64,000 nucleotides of DNA from Proteobacteria bacterium SG_bin6. GTDB lineage: Bacteria; Pseudomonadota; Alphaproteobacteria; Sphingomonadales; Sphingomonadaceae. Location of the stretch: positions 1 to 64,000 of the forward strand of contig LWDJ01000023.1 of assembly GCA_002083435.1 (NCBI GenBank), in the 5' to 3' direction. Each line of letters opens with the position of its first letter. Position 1 is the stretch's first letter. This document shows positions 33,594-42,426 of this stretch, piece by piece. The notes beneath the pieces were generated by a model that saw nothing but the letters and a program-made list of their open reading frames with translations, made no database searches and was not told the DNA's origin. Made by a program: the position numbers and the translations under genes.

Positions 33594-35723
33594 ATGGCTC
33601 GAACTTCCTCCAAACCGCTTTGGCGGCGGCGGCTGGTGCCGGCGCTGCAACTCTTGATCGGCCTGGGCGTCGCGGCGGCGATCGCTTTGGCGGTGACGGT
33701 CTATGTCGCGGTCGGCCAGCTGCCGAGCTATGACGAGCTGAAATCCTCGCCCAACGGGCAGATGATCCGCGTCCACGCCGCCGATGGCACGGTGATCGTC
33801 TCGCTCGGGCCAAGCTATGGCGAGTGGCTGCCTTACGACCGGATCCCATCGGTGATGCGCGCCGCGATCATCGCCGTGGAGGATCGCCGCTTCCGCCAAC
33901 ATCCAGGCGTCGATCCGGTGGCGCTGGCGCGCATCACCAAGTTCGCGATCGACAATCGCGGGACCGGGCGGCGGCTGCAGGGCGCGTCGACCATCACCCA
34001 GCAGGTCGCGCGTACGATTTTTCTGTCGAACCGCTACACCCTAACCCGCAAGCTGCGCGAGGGTGTGATCGCGCTCGCGCTCGAACGCAAATTCAGCAAG
34101 GATCAGATCCTCGAACTCTATCTGAACAAGGTTTATTTCGGCGGCGGTGCGTACGGGATCGATGCCGCGTCGCGCAAGTTCTTCGGTCATGGGGCGGATC
34201 ATCTGTCGCTGTCCGAAGCGGCGATCATCGCCGGCTTGGTCAAGGCACCCTCCAACTATTCGCCGACCGCCGATATCGATGCCGCGCGCGATCGCGGCCG
34301 GGTGGTGCTGGGGCTAATGCGCGAAACCGGCGTGGTGACGCCCGATGCGGCGGCGGCTGCCAATATCGGCGCGATCAGCTTCGTGCCCGAGCCCAAACAG
34401 AACAGCGTGCGCTATTTTACTGACTGGGCGCTGCCCCAGCTCGACGTGCTGATCGACGAGCACCAGCGCCCGCTGGAGGTGTGGACGACGCTCGATCTCA
34501 ACGCCCAGCGCGCCGCCGACACGGCGATCCGGGGCAACGCTCCGGCGGGCGTGCAGGGCGCGCTGGTCTCGCTCGATCGCGACGGCGCGGTGCGGGCGCT
34601 GGTGGGCGGCAAGGATTATGTCTCGTCGATCTATAACCGCGCGACCCAGGCGACACGCCAGCCAGGCTCGGCGTTCAAGCTGTTCGTCTATCTGGCGGCG
34701 CTGGAGGCAGGACATAAGCCCGACGATCAGGTGGTCGATGAGCCGGTGACGATCGACGGGTGGAGCCCGCGCAACGATTCGCGGCGCAATATCGGGCAGA
34801 CCACGCTGCGCACCGCGTTCGCTTATTCGATCAACACGGTCGCGGCGAAGATCGGCCAGGAAGTGGGCTTCGCGACGATCGCGGACATGGCCAAGCGCTT
34901 CGGCATCACCACGCCGATCAACACCCACCCGGCGATGGTGCTGGGCACCAGCGAGGTGCGGCTGATCGAGCTGACCCGCGCCTTCGCCTCGATCGGGAAC
35001 AAGGGAGTCGCGGTAACCCCCTATGGTATCACGAAAGTTACCGCGAATGGGGTTACGATCTACGCGCATGAGGTCGATCGCAGCCATGTGCTGGTCGCCC
35101 CCTTCGTGGCGGAAGCGATGACCGATCTGCTGCAGACGGCGGTCAACACCGGCACCGGCAAGGCGGCGCAGATCGGACGCCCGGTCGCGGGCAAGACCGG
35201 CACCACCACCTCGACCAAGGACGGCTGGTTCCTGGGCTTTTCCAGTGGCTTGACGACCGGCGTGTGGATGGGACGCGACGATGCGCGGCCGGTCGCGGGG
35301 CTGCATGGTGGCACCGCGCCGGCGCGGGCGTTCGCGGATTATATGAAGGTCGCGGTCGCCAAGCGGCCGGTCGAGCAGTTCGAAACCGGGGTGACGCTGC
35401 CGGACGCGGCGGCGGGCCTGGGCGAGGAAGAGTATTTCGGCGGCCCCGATAACGGCCTGTTCGTCGGCCCCGATGGCCTCCCTCCGGCAACGGGGGGCAC
35501 GCCCGGGCAGCCCGAGGACGACGCCGGGCCGCTCCCATCCTCGCCCGCGCCCCTGCCGGACAGCCGCGCGCCCGCTCCTGGCCAGTCGCCGCGTGAGGGC
35601 GATCCCCAACAGCTCGATCAGGCCTGGATCGACCGTGTGCTCGGCGGGCGCGACCGGCCGCCGCGCGGCGACCAACCCCGCCCCGCCCCGCGTCAGCCGA
35701 CCGAGTCGCGCCCCAACCAGTGA
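33594..35723 (+). CDS. class A penicillin-binding protein (PBP1A-like)
   Basis: A bifunctional peptidoglycan synthase of 709 residues. One N-terminal membrane helix (about 18-40) is followed by the GT51 glycosyltransferase domain, with IIAVEDRRFRQHPG holding the catalytic Glu and STITQQVARTIFLSN. The transpeptidase domain has the SxxK motif in RQPGSAFKLF, SxN in AYSINTVAAK and KTG in AGKTGTTTSTKDG. The C-terminal 90 residues are Pro/Gly-rich and disordered. It overlaps the convergent YgjP-type gene by 31 bases. Confidence 0.94.
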   Translation: MARTSSKPLWRRRLVPALQLLIGLGVAAAIALAVTVYVAVGQLPSYDELKSSPNGQMIRVHAADGTVIVSLGPSYGEWLPYDRIPSVMRAAIIAVEDRRFRQHPGVDPVALARITKFAIDNRGTGRRLQGASTITQQVARTIFLSNRYTLTRKLREGVIALALERKFSKDQILELYLNKVYFGGGAYGIDAASRKFFGHGADHLSLSEAAIIAGLVKAPSNYSPTADIDAARDRGRVVLGLMRETGVVTPDAAAAANIGAISFVPEPKQNSVRYFTDWALPQLDVLIDEHQRPLEVWTTLDLNAQRAADTAIRGNAPAGVQGALVSLDRDGAVRALVGGKDYVSSIYNRATQATRQPGSAFKLFVYLAALEAGHKPDDQVVDEPVTIDGWSPRNDSRRNIGQTTLRTAFAYSINTVAAKIGQEVGFATIADMAKRFGITTPINTHPAMVLGTSEVRLIELTRAFASIGNKGVAVTPYGITKVTANGVTIYAHEVDRSHVLVAPFVAEAMTDLLQTAVNTGTGKAAQIGRPVAGKTGTTTSTKDGWFLGFSSGLTTGVWMGRDDARPVAGLHGGTAPARAFADYMKVAVAKRPVEQFETGVTLPDAAAGLGEEEYFGGPDNGLFVGPDGLPPATGGTPGQPEDDAGPLPSSPAPLPDSRAPAPGQSPREGDPQQLDQAWIDRVLGGRDRPPRGDQPRPAPRQPTESRPNQ

Positions 35724-36376
35724 AGCCCCGCCCCTTCGCGGCGTAGCCAGGCGCGCGCAGTCTCCGCATCGCGCCCGACCAGTTCGGCGACCAGCGCGTG
35801 GAAGGCCGGGCCGTGGTGCATGTGCACCCGGTGCGCCACTTCATGCGCCACGGTCGCGCGGCGGACCCGCGCGGGCGCCAGGATCAGCCGCCAGCTATAG
35901 CGGATCGCGCCCGAGGCGGCGCAGCTCCCCCAGCGGCTGCGCGGATCGCCGACCGCGACCTTGGCGACCGAGACGCCCAGCCGCGCGGCGAACTCATGCG
36001 TTTCGGCGGTGAGCACCGCCAGCGCCTCGCGCTTCAGCCAGGCGGTGACCCGCGCCGCGAGCCCCACCGCCGGCCCACCGACGATCAGCCGATCCCCCTC
36101 CCGCGCGACCCGGCGTGGGCGATCGGCGGCCCAGTCGATCGTCAGACGCGAATCGCCGAACGGGAACGACGCCCCCGGCGCGAACGGCCGTGGCTGGGGC
36201 AGGCGCGCGCGTTGCGCCGCGATCCACGGCGCCTGGCTTTCCGCCCATTCGAGCGCGGGGCCGAGCGCGGCGCGCTTTGGGAGCGTCAGCCGCACCGCCC
36301 CGCTCACCGGATCGACCGCGAGCCGCAGCCGCCGGGCGCCGGCGCGGCGGATGATGTCGATGTCGCCCCGGGTCAC
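35693..36376 (-). CDS. YgjP-like (M48/SprT-type) zinc metallopeptidase-domain protein
   Basis: A 227-residue member of the YgjP/DUF45 family. The zinc site is HEVAHRVHMHHGPAF near residue 178, with a typical upstream block RSRWGSCAASGAIRYSWRL. The family includes SprT-like predicted metalloproteases; the substrate is unknown. It starts four bases before the end of the ycgN-like gene, forming a minus-strand unit SCO1-ycgN-ygjP with overlapping stops and starts. Confidence 0.88.
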   Translation of the reverse strand: MTRGDIDIIRRAGARRLRLAVDPVSGAVRLTLPKRAALGPALEWAESQAPWIAAQRARLPQPRPFAPGASFPFGDSRLTIDWAADRPRRVAREGDRLIVGGPAVGLAARVTAWLKREALAVLTAETHEFAARLGVSVAKVAVGDPRSRWGSCAASGAIRYSWRLILAPARVRRATVAHEVAHRVHMHHGPAFHALVAELVGRDAETARAWLRREGAGLHWLGRDSVG

Positions 36377-36804
36377 AAGTCCCGGTCGATCAGATGATGC
36401 TCGAGATCGCCCGCGTCATCCTCAGAGATCGTCCAGCCGCGCACCGATTGGCCGGCGCGGTGGATCGCCTCGGGATCGCCGCACACCAGATGGTGCCATT
36501 CGGGGAGCAGCTTGCCGTCCGCCACCAGCCGATAGGCGCAGCTCGACGGCAGCCAGTCGATCGTCGCGAGCTTGGCGGGGGTCAGCCGCACGCAATCGGG
36601 GACGAAGGCGTGGCGTTGGCGGTAATTGGTGCAGCGCGCGTTGCGGCGATCGAGCAGCCGGCAGGCGACGTTGGTGGGGAACAGCTCGCCCGTCACCTCG
36701 TCCTCCAGCTTATGGACGCAGCATTTGCCGCAGCCGTCGCACAGCGATTCCCACTGCGCGCGGTCGAGCTTGTCGAGCGGGGTGGTTTCCCAGAAGCGGC
36801 TCAT
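36373..36804 (-). CDS. YcgN/UPF0260 family cysteine-cluster protein
   Basis: A 143-residue protein with the conserved Cys pattern of the YkgJ/YcgN zinc- or iron-chelating family: CDGCGKCCVHKL near residue 22, then NVACRLLD, CTNYRQRHAFVPDC and SSCAYRL. Function is not established in any organism. ATG 36804 overlaps the SCO1 stop as ATGA, and its own stop overlaps the YgjP-like start, so all three genes are coupled. Confidence 0.93.
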   Translation of the reverse strand: MSRFWETTPLDKLDRAQWESLCDGCGKCCVHKLEDEVTGELFPTNVACRLLDRRNARCTNYRQRHAFVPDCVRLTPAKLATIDWLPSSCAYRLVADGKLLPEWHHLVCGDPEAIHRAGQSVRGWTISEDDAGDLEHHLIDRDL

Positions 36805-37400
36805 GCCGCCCAGCGTTTGATGTCGGCGGCGATTTCCTCTGGCCCCTTGTCGTTGGGCAGCACCGCGAGCGGCTTGCCGGCGGGATCGAACAGATAGACC
36901 GCGGTCGAATGCTCCATCAAATAGCTGCCGGGGCTGGTGCCCGGCTGCTTCTGGGCGAAGATCGCGAAATCCTTCTCCACCTTGGCGATTTCGGCCGGCG
37001 TGCCGGTGAGGCCGACGATCCGGGGGTGGAAGGCGCGGACGAACTGCTTCACCTGCGCCGGGCGATCGCGTTCCGGATCGACCGTCACGAAGATCGGCGT
37101 CACCCGCCTGGCGAGCGCGGGGGCGTCGCGCTCGAGCAGCTTCAGCGCGCCCGCCACCTTCTGCAGATCGGTGGGGCAGACATCGGGGCAATAGGTATAG
37201 CCGAAATAGATCACCCGGTACTGGCCGGCGAAATCACGCTCCGACACGCGCCGGCCATCCTGATCGACCAGATCGAGCGGCCCGCCGAGTCGCGCGCCGG
37301 CGAGCGGCGGGCTCGGCTTTTCCGGCGCCCCCGGTTGCGCCGAACAGCCAGCGAGCAGAGCGGCGGCGGCGAGCGCCAGGGTACGAAAGCACTGGTTCAT
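36801..37400 (-). CDS. SCO1/SenC family copper chaperone lipoprotein
   Basis: A 199-residue thioredoxin-fold protein that delivers copper to the CuA site of cytochrome c oxidase. A lipoprotein signal peptide ends in LLAGC, so the protein is anchored in the inner membrane facing the periplasm. The copper-binding CPDVC motif is in YFGYTYCPDVCPTD near residue 70, and the distal His is in YLMEHSTAVYL near 162. It is the first gene of a three-gene coupled unit. The ankyrin gene is divergent from it. Confidence 0.94.
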   Translation of the reverse strand: MNQCFRTLALAAAALLAGCSAQPGAPEKPSPPLAGARLGGPLDLVDQDGRRVSERDFAGQYRVIYFGYTYCPDVCPTDLQKVAGALKLLERDAPALARRVTPIFVTVDPERDRPAQVKQFVRAFHPRIVGLTGTPAEIAKVEKDFAIFAQKQPGTSPGSYLMEHSTAVYLFDPAGKPLAVLPNDKGPEEIAADIKRWAA

Positions 37401-37459
37401 GGGGTGGGCTTGATCCTATATCGCTGCCATTCAACGGCGCTTTAGGGACGAGAGAGACG

Positions 37460-38050
37460 ATGCGGAAGATGTTGGGGCTGATGCTGCTGCTCGCAAGCGC
37501 GCCGGCGGTGGCGCAGCTGGGCCAGTCGGACGGCTATAAGTTCCTGGAGGCGGTGAAGGAAGCCAAGGGCGCCGAGGCGACCGAGCTGCTGACCAAGCCC
37601 GGCACGACCGTGATCAACCACAAGGATTACAACAGCGGCGAAACCGCGCTGCACATCGTCGCCAAGCGCGGCGATGCGCTGTGGACGCGCTTCCTGCTGC
37701 AAAAGGGCGCCGATCCCAACACCCGCGACGGGCGCGGCAACACCCCGATGATGGTGGCGATCACCGTGGGCGCGAGCGATCTGGTGCCGATCCTGATCGC
37801 GGGCAAGGCCAATGTGAACCTGGCCAACCAATCGGGCGAAACCCCGCTGATTCGCGCGGTGCAGCGCCGCGACGTGCAGCTGGTGGGCGTGCTGCTGAAG
37901 GCGGGCGCCAATCCCGACCAGCCCGACAATCTCGCCGGACGTTCGGCGCGCGACTATGCGATCGACGATACCCGCTACCCTCAGCTTGCCGAGGCGTTCA
38001 AGGATGTTCCGAAGCGTAGCAGCCGGGGCGTGGCGGGGCCGACGCCCTGA
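37460..38050 (+). CDS. periplasmic ankyrin-repeat protein
   Basis: A 196-residue protein with a signal peptide (MRKMLGLMLLLASAPAVAQ) and three to four ankyrin repeats between residues 35 and 160. Typical consensus pieces are SGETALHIVAKRGD, GRGNTPMMVAITVGASDL and SGETPLIRAVQRRDVQLVGV followed by LLKAGANPD. It should fold as a periplasmic protein-binding scaffold; the partner is unknown. It is divergent from the SCO1 gene, with about 60 bases between the starts. Confidence 0.9.
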   Translation: MRKMLGLMLLLASAPAVAQLGQSDGYKFLEAVKEAKGAEATELLTKPGTTVINHKDYNSGETALHIVAKRGDALWTRFLLQKGADPNTRDGRGNTPMMVAITVGASDLVPILIAGKANVNLANQSGETPLIRAVQRRDVQLVGVLLKAGANPDQPDNLAGRSARDYAIDDTRYPQLAEAFKDVPKRSSRGVAGPTP

Positions 38051-38177
38051 GGGGGACGGCTTTCCGCGCTGTGGCTGACGGGCCGGGATGGGGTGGATAG
38101 CCGCCAGCCCTCTTTTAGGGTTTTCAATCGCGGGAAGCTGCCTCTATTTTATATGCGCAGCGGATGAGGGATGATCG

Positions 38178-39098
38178 ATGAAAGGTCATTTGAAGTGGGC
38201 GTTCGGGCGCGAGCTGGCTGATCCGAGCCCAGGCGCAGGCTCACTGCCTACGTCAATGGAAGCGGGACAGGTCTACTCCTTTCGAACTCGGCCCTACACG
38301 GAGTTCTCACCTCCCGTGACGGGTCGATTTGCTGCGATCAAAATCCTCGGTATCAATAATAATTATGTCGCCGTTGCCGTTCTGGATGGCATTTGGTCTA
38401 ACCCGCCGACTTTTAAGGAAATCGGAACCACATCTATAATCAACGAGCATCGTTTCGCCCACACGGGTGGGCCCGCCGTTTTCGGGGTAATCCGCGAGTG
38501 GTGGAAACCAATGAGCGATTTAGACGAGTTCAAATTCGTGGGAACGCAGCCTGTATCACGCACGGAACGATCGTTTTATGATGCGATTGTAGGCCACGCT
38601 CCCGGATCGCGTACTTCCACATTGTTCGCTGCCAATCACGCCGCGGAAGGTGAGTGGCGCTGGTCGAATGACCGGGAAGATGTCGTCATCGAGGTCGAGA
38701 AAAAGAACGCCAAGAATGAAGCCGAGCGAGCGGCCAAGGAGGAGCGGTATCGCACCCGGTTGAGCAATCTCACATGGGAGCAGCTTCAATCGGAGACTCC
38801 TTTCGAGAGATGGTCCCCATCGCCACCGTTCCCACCGGAAGAGTTCACCAATGCCGCTCGCGCAGTGGTCCGCAGTGCTTGCGATGCCCTCAAAGAGCTT
38901 GGCCCCAAGCCTCGCAGGGCGGATGTCCGGGCTGTTCTGAAGAAGACCGTCACCTGGTTCAACGAAGCGGACGAGAAGGCCGGTAACGTCATCGAAACCG
39001 AGGAACGCGAGGACATATGCGCGGTGCTCGAAGAGATGGCCCATGTGGCGCGGCAGAAGGTCCTCGTGGAGGAGATAGACGAGTGGCGCGAGTGGTAA
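38178..39098 (+). CDS. hypothetical protein, 306 aa
   Basis: A 306-residue cytoplasmic protein with no confidently recognised family. The N-terminal half (about 20-115) is beta-rich and contains YSFRTRPYTEFSPPVTGRFA. The central part (about 165-210) is charged and probably helical or coiled (EVEKKNAKNEAERAAKEERY). The C-terminal third is helical with repeated acidic patches. Composition is clearly less GC-rich than its neighbours, suggesting transfer. No SD sequence is obvious besides GAGGGATGATCG upstream of ATG 38178. No toxin, nuclease or transmembrane motif is visible. Confidence 0.75.
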   Translation: MKGHLKWAFGRELADPSPGAGSLPTSMEAGQVYSFRTRPYTEFSPPVTGRFAAIKILGINNNYVAVAVLDGIWSNPPTFKEIGTTSIINEHRFAHTGGPAVFGVIREWWKPMSDLDEFKFVGTQPVSRTERSFYDAIVGHAPGSRTSTLFAANHAAEGEWRWSNDREDVVIEVEKKNAKNEAERAAKEERYRTRLSNLTWEQLQSETPFERWSPSPPFPPEEFTNAARAVVRSACDALKELGPKPRRADVRAVLKKTVTWFNEADEKAGNVIETEEREDICAVLEEMAHVARQKVLVEEIDEWREW

Positions 39099-39191
39099 AG
39101 CTTGGAGCGGTTTTTCAGTAAAACGGCAGGTTTCGGGTCGTTCGATCCTCTGCCTTAATGGTAGAAATTAGAGGCGTAAGCAGCCATCCCC

Positions 39192-39212
39192 CCTCTCCCT
39201 TCAAGGGGGAGG
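39192..39212. repeat. short inverted repeat (CTCCC/GGGAG type)
   Basis: CCTCTCCCTTCAAGGGGGAGG forms a hairpin of eight to nine pairs around a TTCAA loop. It is the same type as the elements at 25532, 46149 and 63903. Confidence 0.7.
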
Positions 39213-39355
39213 ATAGCGAAGCTTACGAGCTTGCTTGTTGGCGAAGCTTGGAGCGGGTGAGCGGTGCCGCGCGCATGGCCGATCCAAACGCCTCCAAGGG
39301 GTAGCGGGAAGGTCCACGGACAGCGGGGCGATCGATCCCTGCGATTCGCTCCCCG

Positions 39356-39373
39356 TTATCCACGTTATCCACA
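39356..39373 (+). promoter_or_regulatory. two adjacent DnaA-box-like sequences
   Basis: TTATCCACG (39356-39364) is directly followed by TTATCCACA (39365-39373). The second is a perfect match to the DnaA box consensus, the first differs at the last base. They lie in a gene-free region. No AT-rich unwinding element or further boxes were seen nearby, so a titration or regulatory site is more likely than the replication origin. Confidence 0.5.
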
Positions 39374-39928
39374 GGCCGACCCCCGCCTTTTATGCTTGGG
39401 GCGACTCGGTTCGCGTGACAAGCTCTGGGCATAGGCCAAGCGGTCGGGCGGACGGAAACTGAAGCAAGATCAAGGGCTTATACCTGGAAATTGCAGGTGC
39501 TGGGCGCGGCGAGAGCCATGGTCGGCGCGGCGAAATCCGGGGGAATGCCGGGAAGCTGGCGCGGCGGGTGCAAGCCCAAGGCGGATGGCGAAACGGCATT
39601 CGGCAAAGCCGGCAAGCGCCATTTTTTGACGAGAGTGGCGGGAGTCCAAGCTTTGCGGATCGTTCGCGGCTGCCAGCCGGGGCCTTCGGGTCTCGACCGA
39701 CGGACGAGAGCGGTGACGGCGCCCATCGGCCGCGAGGCCGCGCTGGGTCGCCATGCCGCCGAAACCAGATGGCGGCGCCCGGGCCGAATATCCTTCGGGA
39801 TGCGCGGCGCGGGAGACGCCAACGAAGTCCGGCGACAGGGGGTCGATCGCGAGATCGGCCCCCATTTTCGCGGCCCCCTTCTCGGGTGCCGGCGCGGCGC
39901 CTGTCTGCCCCGGCGAGCGCCCCGCGCG

Positions 39929-40573
39929 TTACCGATCGGCCGCCGCCGTGCAGGCGCGCCACGCCTCGACCAGCGCGCGCGCCCGGCCCGCGACCAGCTC
40001 GGCGCCATCCCCCGCGCGGTAGAGCGCGCCGCCGACGCCGATCCCCGCCGCTCCGGCGCCCAGCCATTCGGCGAGCGTCTCGGCATTGGTGCCGCCCACC
40101 GCCCAGAACGGCGTGCCGGCGGGCAGCACCTCGCGCACCGCCTTCAGATGCGCGGCGCCGAGCGTACCCGCCGGAAACAGTTTCAGCGCCTTCGCCCCGG
40201 CGCCCAATGCGATGAACGCCTCGCTCGGGGTGAGGCAGCCGGGGAGCAGATCGAGCCCCAGCGCCACCCCGCGCGCGATCACCGCCGCGTCGGTGTTGGG
40301 CGTCACCATCAGCCGCGCGCCGGTGCCGGCGAGCGCCTCGGCCGCTTCGACCGTCAGCACCGTGCCGCCGCCGATCAGCGCGGTACGGCCGAACTCGGCC
40401 TGAAGCCGGGCGATGCTCGTCGTCGGCTCGGGCGAGTTGAACGGCACCTCGATCGCGCGGATGCCGGCCTCGATCAGCACGCGGCCGATCGCGGGCGCCT
40501 CGGCGGGGGTGAGACCGCGCAGGATCGCGACGATCGGCGGCGCGCCCTGGGCGAGCAGATCGGCGAGCGTCAT
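39929..40573 (-). CDS. dgoA: 2-dehydro-3-deoxy-6-phosphogalactonate aldolase
   Basis: A 214-residue class I aldolase of the KDPG/KDPGal family. It splits 2-keto-3-deoxy-6-phosphogalactonate to pyruvate and glyceraldehyde 3-phosphate. Features are PPIVAILRGLTPAEA, the Glu in IEAGIRAIEVPFNSPEP, IGGGTVLT and the Schiff-base lysine in AKALKLFPAG. The N-terminal ILRGL and PFNSPEP favour the galactonate over the gluconate enzyme. The gene overlaps dgoK by four bases, and no gene follows in its direction for 0.8 kb. Confidence 0.92.
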   Translation of the reverse strand: MTLADLLAQGAPPIVAILRGLTPAEAPAIGRVLIEAGIRAIEVPFNSPEPTTSIARLQAEFGRTALIGGGTVLTVEAAEALAGTGARLMVTPNTDAAVIARGVALGLDLLPGCLTPSEAFIALGAGAKALKLFPAGTLGAAHLKAVREVLPAGTPFWAVGGTNAETLAEWLGAGAAGIGVGGALYRAGDGAELVAGRARALVEAWRACTAAADR

Positions 40574-41427
40574 GGCATGTCCTCCAGCAATTCGAGCCCG
40601 GCGATCACGCAGGCGTCGCCGTCGAGCGTGCGGTGGGCGCGGCCCTGGTGGTCGCAGGCGCGGGCATAGGCGTCGGTCAAGCCGGGCGCGCCGATCAGCG
40701 TCACCGCCGCGCCATCACCGGCGGCGGCGAGTTCGTGGCCGATCAGCAGCCCCGAGAGATAACCCTTGGCCCAGCCCGGAGTCCGCCCCTCGCGCAGTTG
40801 CGCGGCGCGCGCCGCGAACAGCGCGCCGAGCAGATCGCGGTCTCGCGCGCGGTCGAGCCCGGCGGCGAAGCCCTCCGCCTCGCCGCTCGCCGCGCCCGGC
40901 AGGCGGGTGAGCGTCGATTGCAGGAGCAGCGCGTAGAGCTCGCCGGTGAAGAAGGTGCGGAACGCGCGGACCACGCCGTCCTCCAGCCACGCCCATTTGC
41001 TGTGGGTGCCGGGGTGGACGATCAGCTGGCGCCCATGCGCGAGCGCGGGATCGAGCGCCAGCGCGCCGAAAATCTGCGTCTCCTCGCCGCGCATCACGTC
41101 GGGCGCGGCGCCCGGCGGCATCGCCAGCCCGGCGGCGATCGTCAGCGGCTGACCGGCGAGCATCAGTCGCGCCGCGCCCGCCGCCCAGGCGGCGCGATCG
41201 GCGGGGCAATCGACATAGGGCACCTCGTGCAGCGCCCCGCGCGCGCCGACCATCCCGGCGAGCCGCACCGGCGCGGTGCCCGCCCAGTCGCCCAGCGCCT
41301 CCCGCAGCGCATCGGCGGCGGGCGCCTTGAGCGCGCCGATTCCCGGCCCCTCGCGCCGTTCCCAGCCGCCCTGCCCGTCGGCGCGGAACAGCCGTAGCCG
41401 GCTGGTGCCCCAGTCGCCCAGGATCAC
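40570..41427 (-). CDS. dgoK: 2-dehydro-3-deoxygalactonokinase
   Basis: Phosphorylates 2-keto-3-deoxygalactonate for the DgoA aldolase. It has 285 residues from GTG 41427 (MILGDWGTSRLRLFRADG), which contains the phosphate-binding DWGTSRLR motif of the ASKHA fold. Further blocks are MVGARGALHEVPYVDCPAD, MRGEETQIFGAL and IVHPGTHSKWAWLEDG. The GTG start overlaps the stop of the lactonase-like gene and the stop overlaps dgoA, so the three genes form one coupled operon. Confidence 0.93.
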   Translation of the reverse strand: MILGDWGTSRLRLFRADGQGGWERREGPGIGALKAPAADALREALGDWAGTAPVRLAGMVGARGALHEVPYVDCPADRAAWAAGAARLMLAGQPLTIAAGLAMPPGAAPDVMRGEETQIFGALALDPALAHGRQLIVHPGTHSKWAWLEDGVVRAFRTFFTGELYALLLQSTLTRLPGAASGEAEGFAAGLDRARDRDLLGALFAARAAQLREGRTPGWAKGYLSGLLIGHELAAAGDGAAVTLIGAPGLTDAYARACDHQGRAHRTLDGDACVIAGLELLEDMP

Positions 41428-42278
41428 CGCGCCACCTTCGGCGCGGCGAAGCCCGGCACCGCCACCTCGAACGCGAACAGCCCGCCCGCCGCCGGGTGCG
41501 CGGCGGGATCGAGCCCGATCGCGGCGCTCGTCACATAAGCGGTGCGGAAATCGCGCCCGCCGAGCGCGAGCTTGGTCGGCTGCGCGCAGGGCAGGGCGAC
41601 GCGATCGGTCCGCTGGCCCGCGGGCGAATAGCGCACCGCCGCCGCCCCGCCCCACAGCGCGACCCACAGCCCCCCTTCGGCATCGCAGACGATGCCATCG
41701 GGATGCCCCTCGCCCCGCGCGATCTCGGCGAAGCGCGCGCCCGGCCCCAGCCCGCCATCGTCGTGCAAGGCGTGGCGCCAGATGATCCCGGCGAGCGTAT
41801 CGACATGGTAGAGCCACGCGCCATCGGGGCTCACCGCCGGGCCGTTGGTGATCACGCAGCCCCCGGCGAGCGGCTCGGGCGCGGCGGCGCCGTGGCGGTA
41901 GCACCAGATGCGCCCGGTCGCGTCGCGCTCGCCATCGTGCATCGTGCCGAACCACAGCCTGCCGGCGCGATCGACGCAGCCATCATTGGTGCGATCCCCG
42001 GGCGTCGCCGGCACGGCGGCGAGCGGGGTCAGGCCCGTTTCCGGGCGGAAGCCGAACAGCTGCAAGTCGCTGCCGATCACCAGACCGCCATCATCGGCCG
42101 CGACGACGAAGCTCGGCTGGCCGCCCAAGGGGAAACTGTCGCGCGCGCCGCCCTCGGGCGTGAAGCGGTGGAGCAACCCCTGCTTGATGTCGACGAACCA
42201 CAGCCAGCCGCGCTCGGGCACCCATAGCGGCCCCTCGCCCAGGCGCGCGCCAACCGACCAGACCAATTCAGCTTTCAT
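41424..42278 (-). CDS. SMP-30/gluconolactonase family sugar lactonase
   Basis: A six-bladed beta-propeller metal-dependent lactonase of 284 residues. The metal ligands are recognisable: Glu in ARLGEGPLWVP, Asn in RTNDGCVDRAGRLWFGTM, Asn in CVITNGPAVSPDG and Asp in GHPDGIVCDAEGGLWVALW. In this operon it most likely hydrolyses galactonolactone (or arabinonolactone) to the acid that then enters the DgoK-DgoA pathway. The dehydrogenase and dehydratase steps are not encoded in the window. Confidence 0.9.
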   Translation of the reverse strand: MKAELVWSVGARLGEGPLWVPERGWLWFVDIKQGLLHRFTPEGGARDSFPLGGQPSFVVAADDGGLVIGSDLQLFGFRPETGLTPLAAVPATPGDRTNDGCVDRAGRLWFGTMHDGERDATGRIWCYRHGAAAPEPLAGGCVITNGPAVSPDGAWLYHVDTLAGIIWRHALHDDGGLGPGARFAEIARGEGHPDGIVCDAEGGLWVALWGGAAAVRYSPAGQRTDRVALPCAQPTKLALGGRDFRTAYVTSAAIGLDPAAHPAAGGLFAFEVAVPGFAAPKVAR

Positions 42279-42426
42279 CGGCCATGCCTTACGCTAGTTG
42301 CCCGCGCTGGCCCATATAGCATTCTGAATTTCCTCACGAATCGCACGGCGGCGTCAACCGCCGCGTCCGCTTGATCCGGACCGCGCTTTGCGCCAGCTTC
42401 GGCTGGCCGCCACGAAAGGAATTTCC

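Larger units (their letters stand above)
39099..39928. other. 830-base gene-free region with a hairpin and DnaA-box pair
   Basis: No frame here has a convincing start, codon use or domain; the long frames on both strands are shadows. It contains a GGGGGAGG hairpin at 39192-39212, a repeated GCGAAGCTT motif around 39216 and 39241, and two adjacent TTATCCAC boxes at 39356-39373. The part from 39480 to 39928 reads like decayed coding sequence in the minus direction after the aldolase gene, but nothing recognisable remains. Confidence 0.55.

Noticed and set aside
39356..39373. Chromosomal origin of replication
   Set aside because: Only two DnaA boxes and no AT-rich unwinding region or typical origin neighbours such as hemE or dnaA.
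39491..40669. A plus-strand frame of 392 codons across the gene-free region and dgoA
   Set aside because: Most of it is antisense to dgoA and the rest is low-complexity; no domain or SD sequence.
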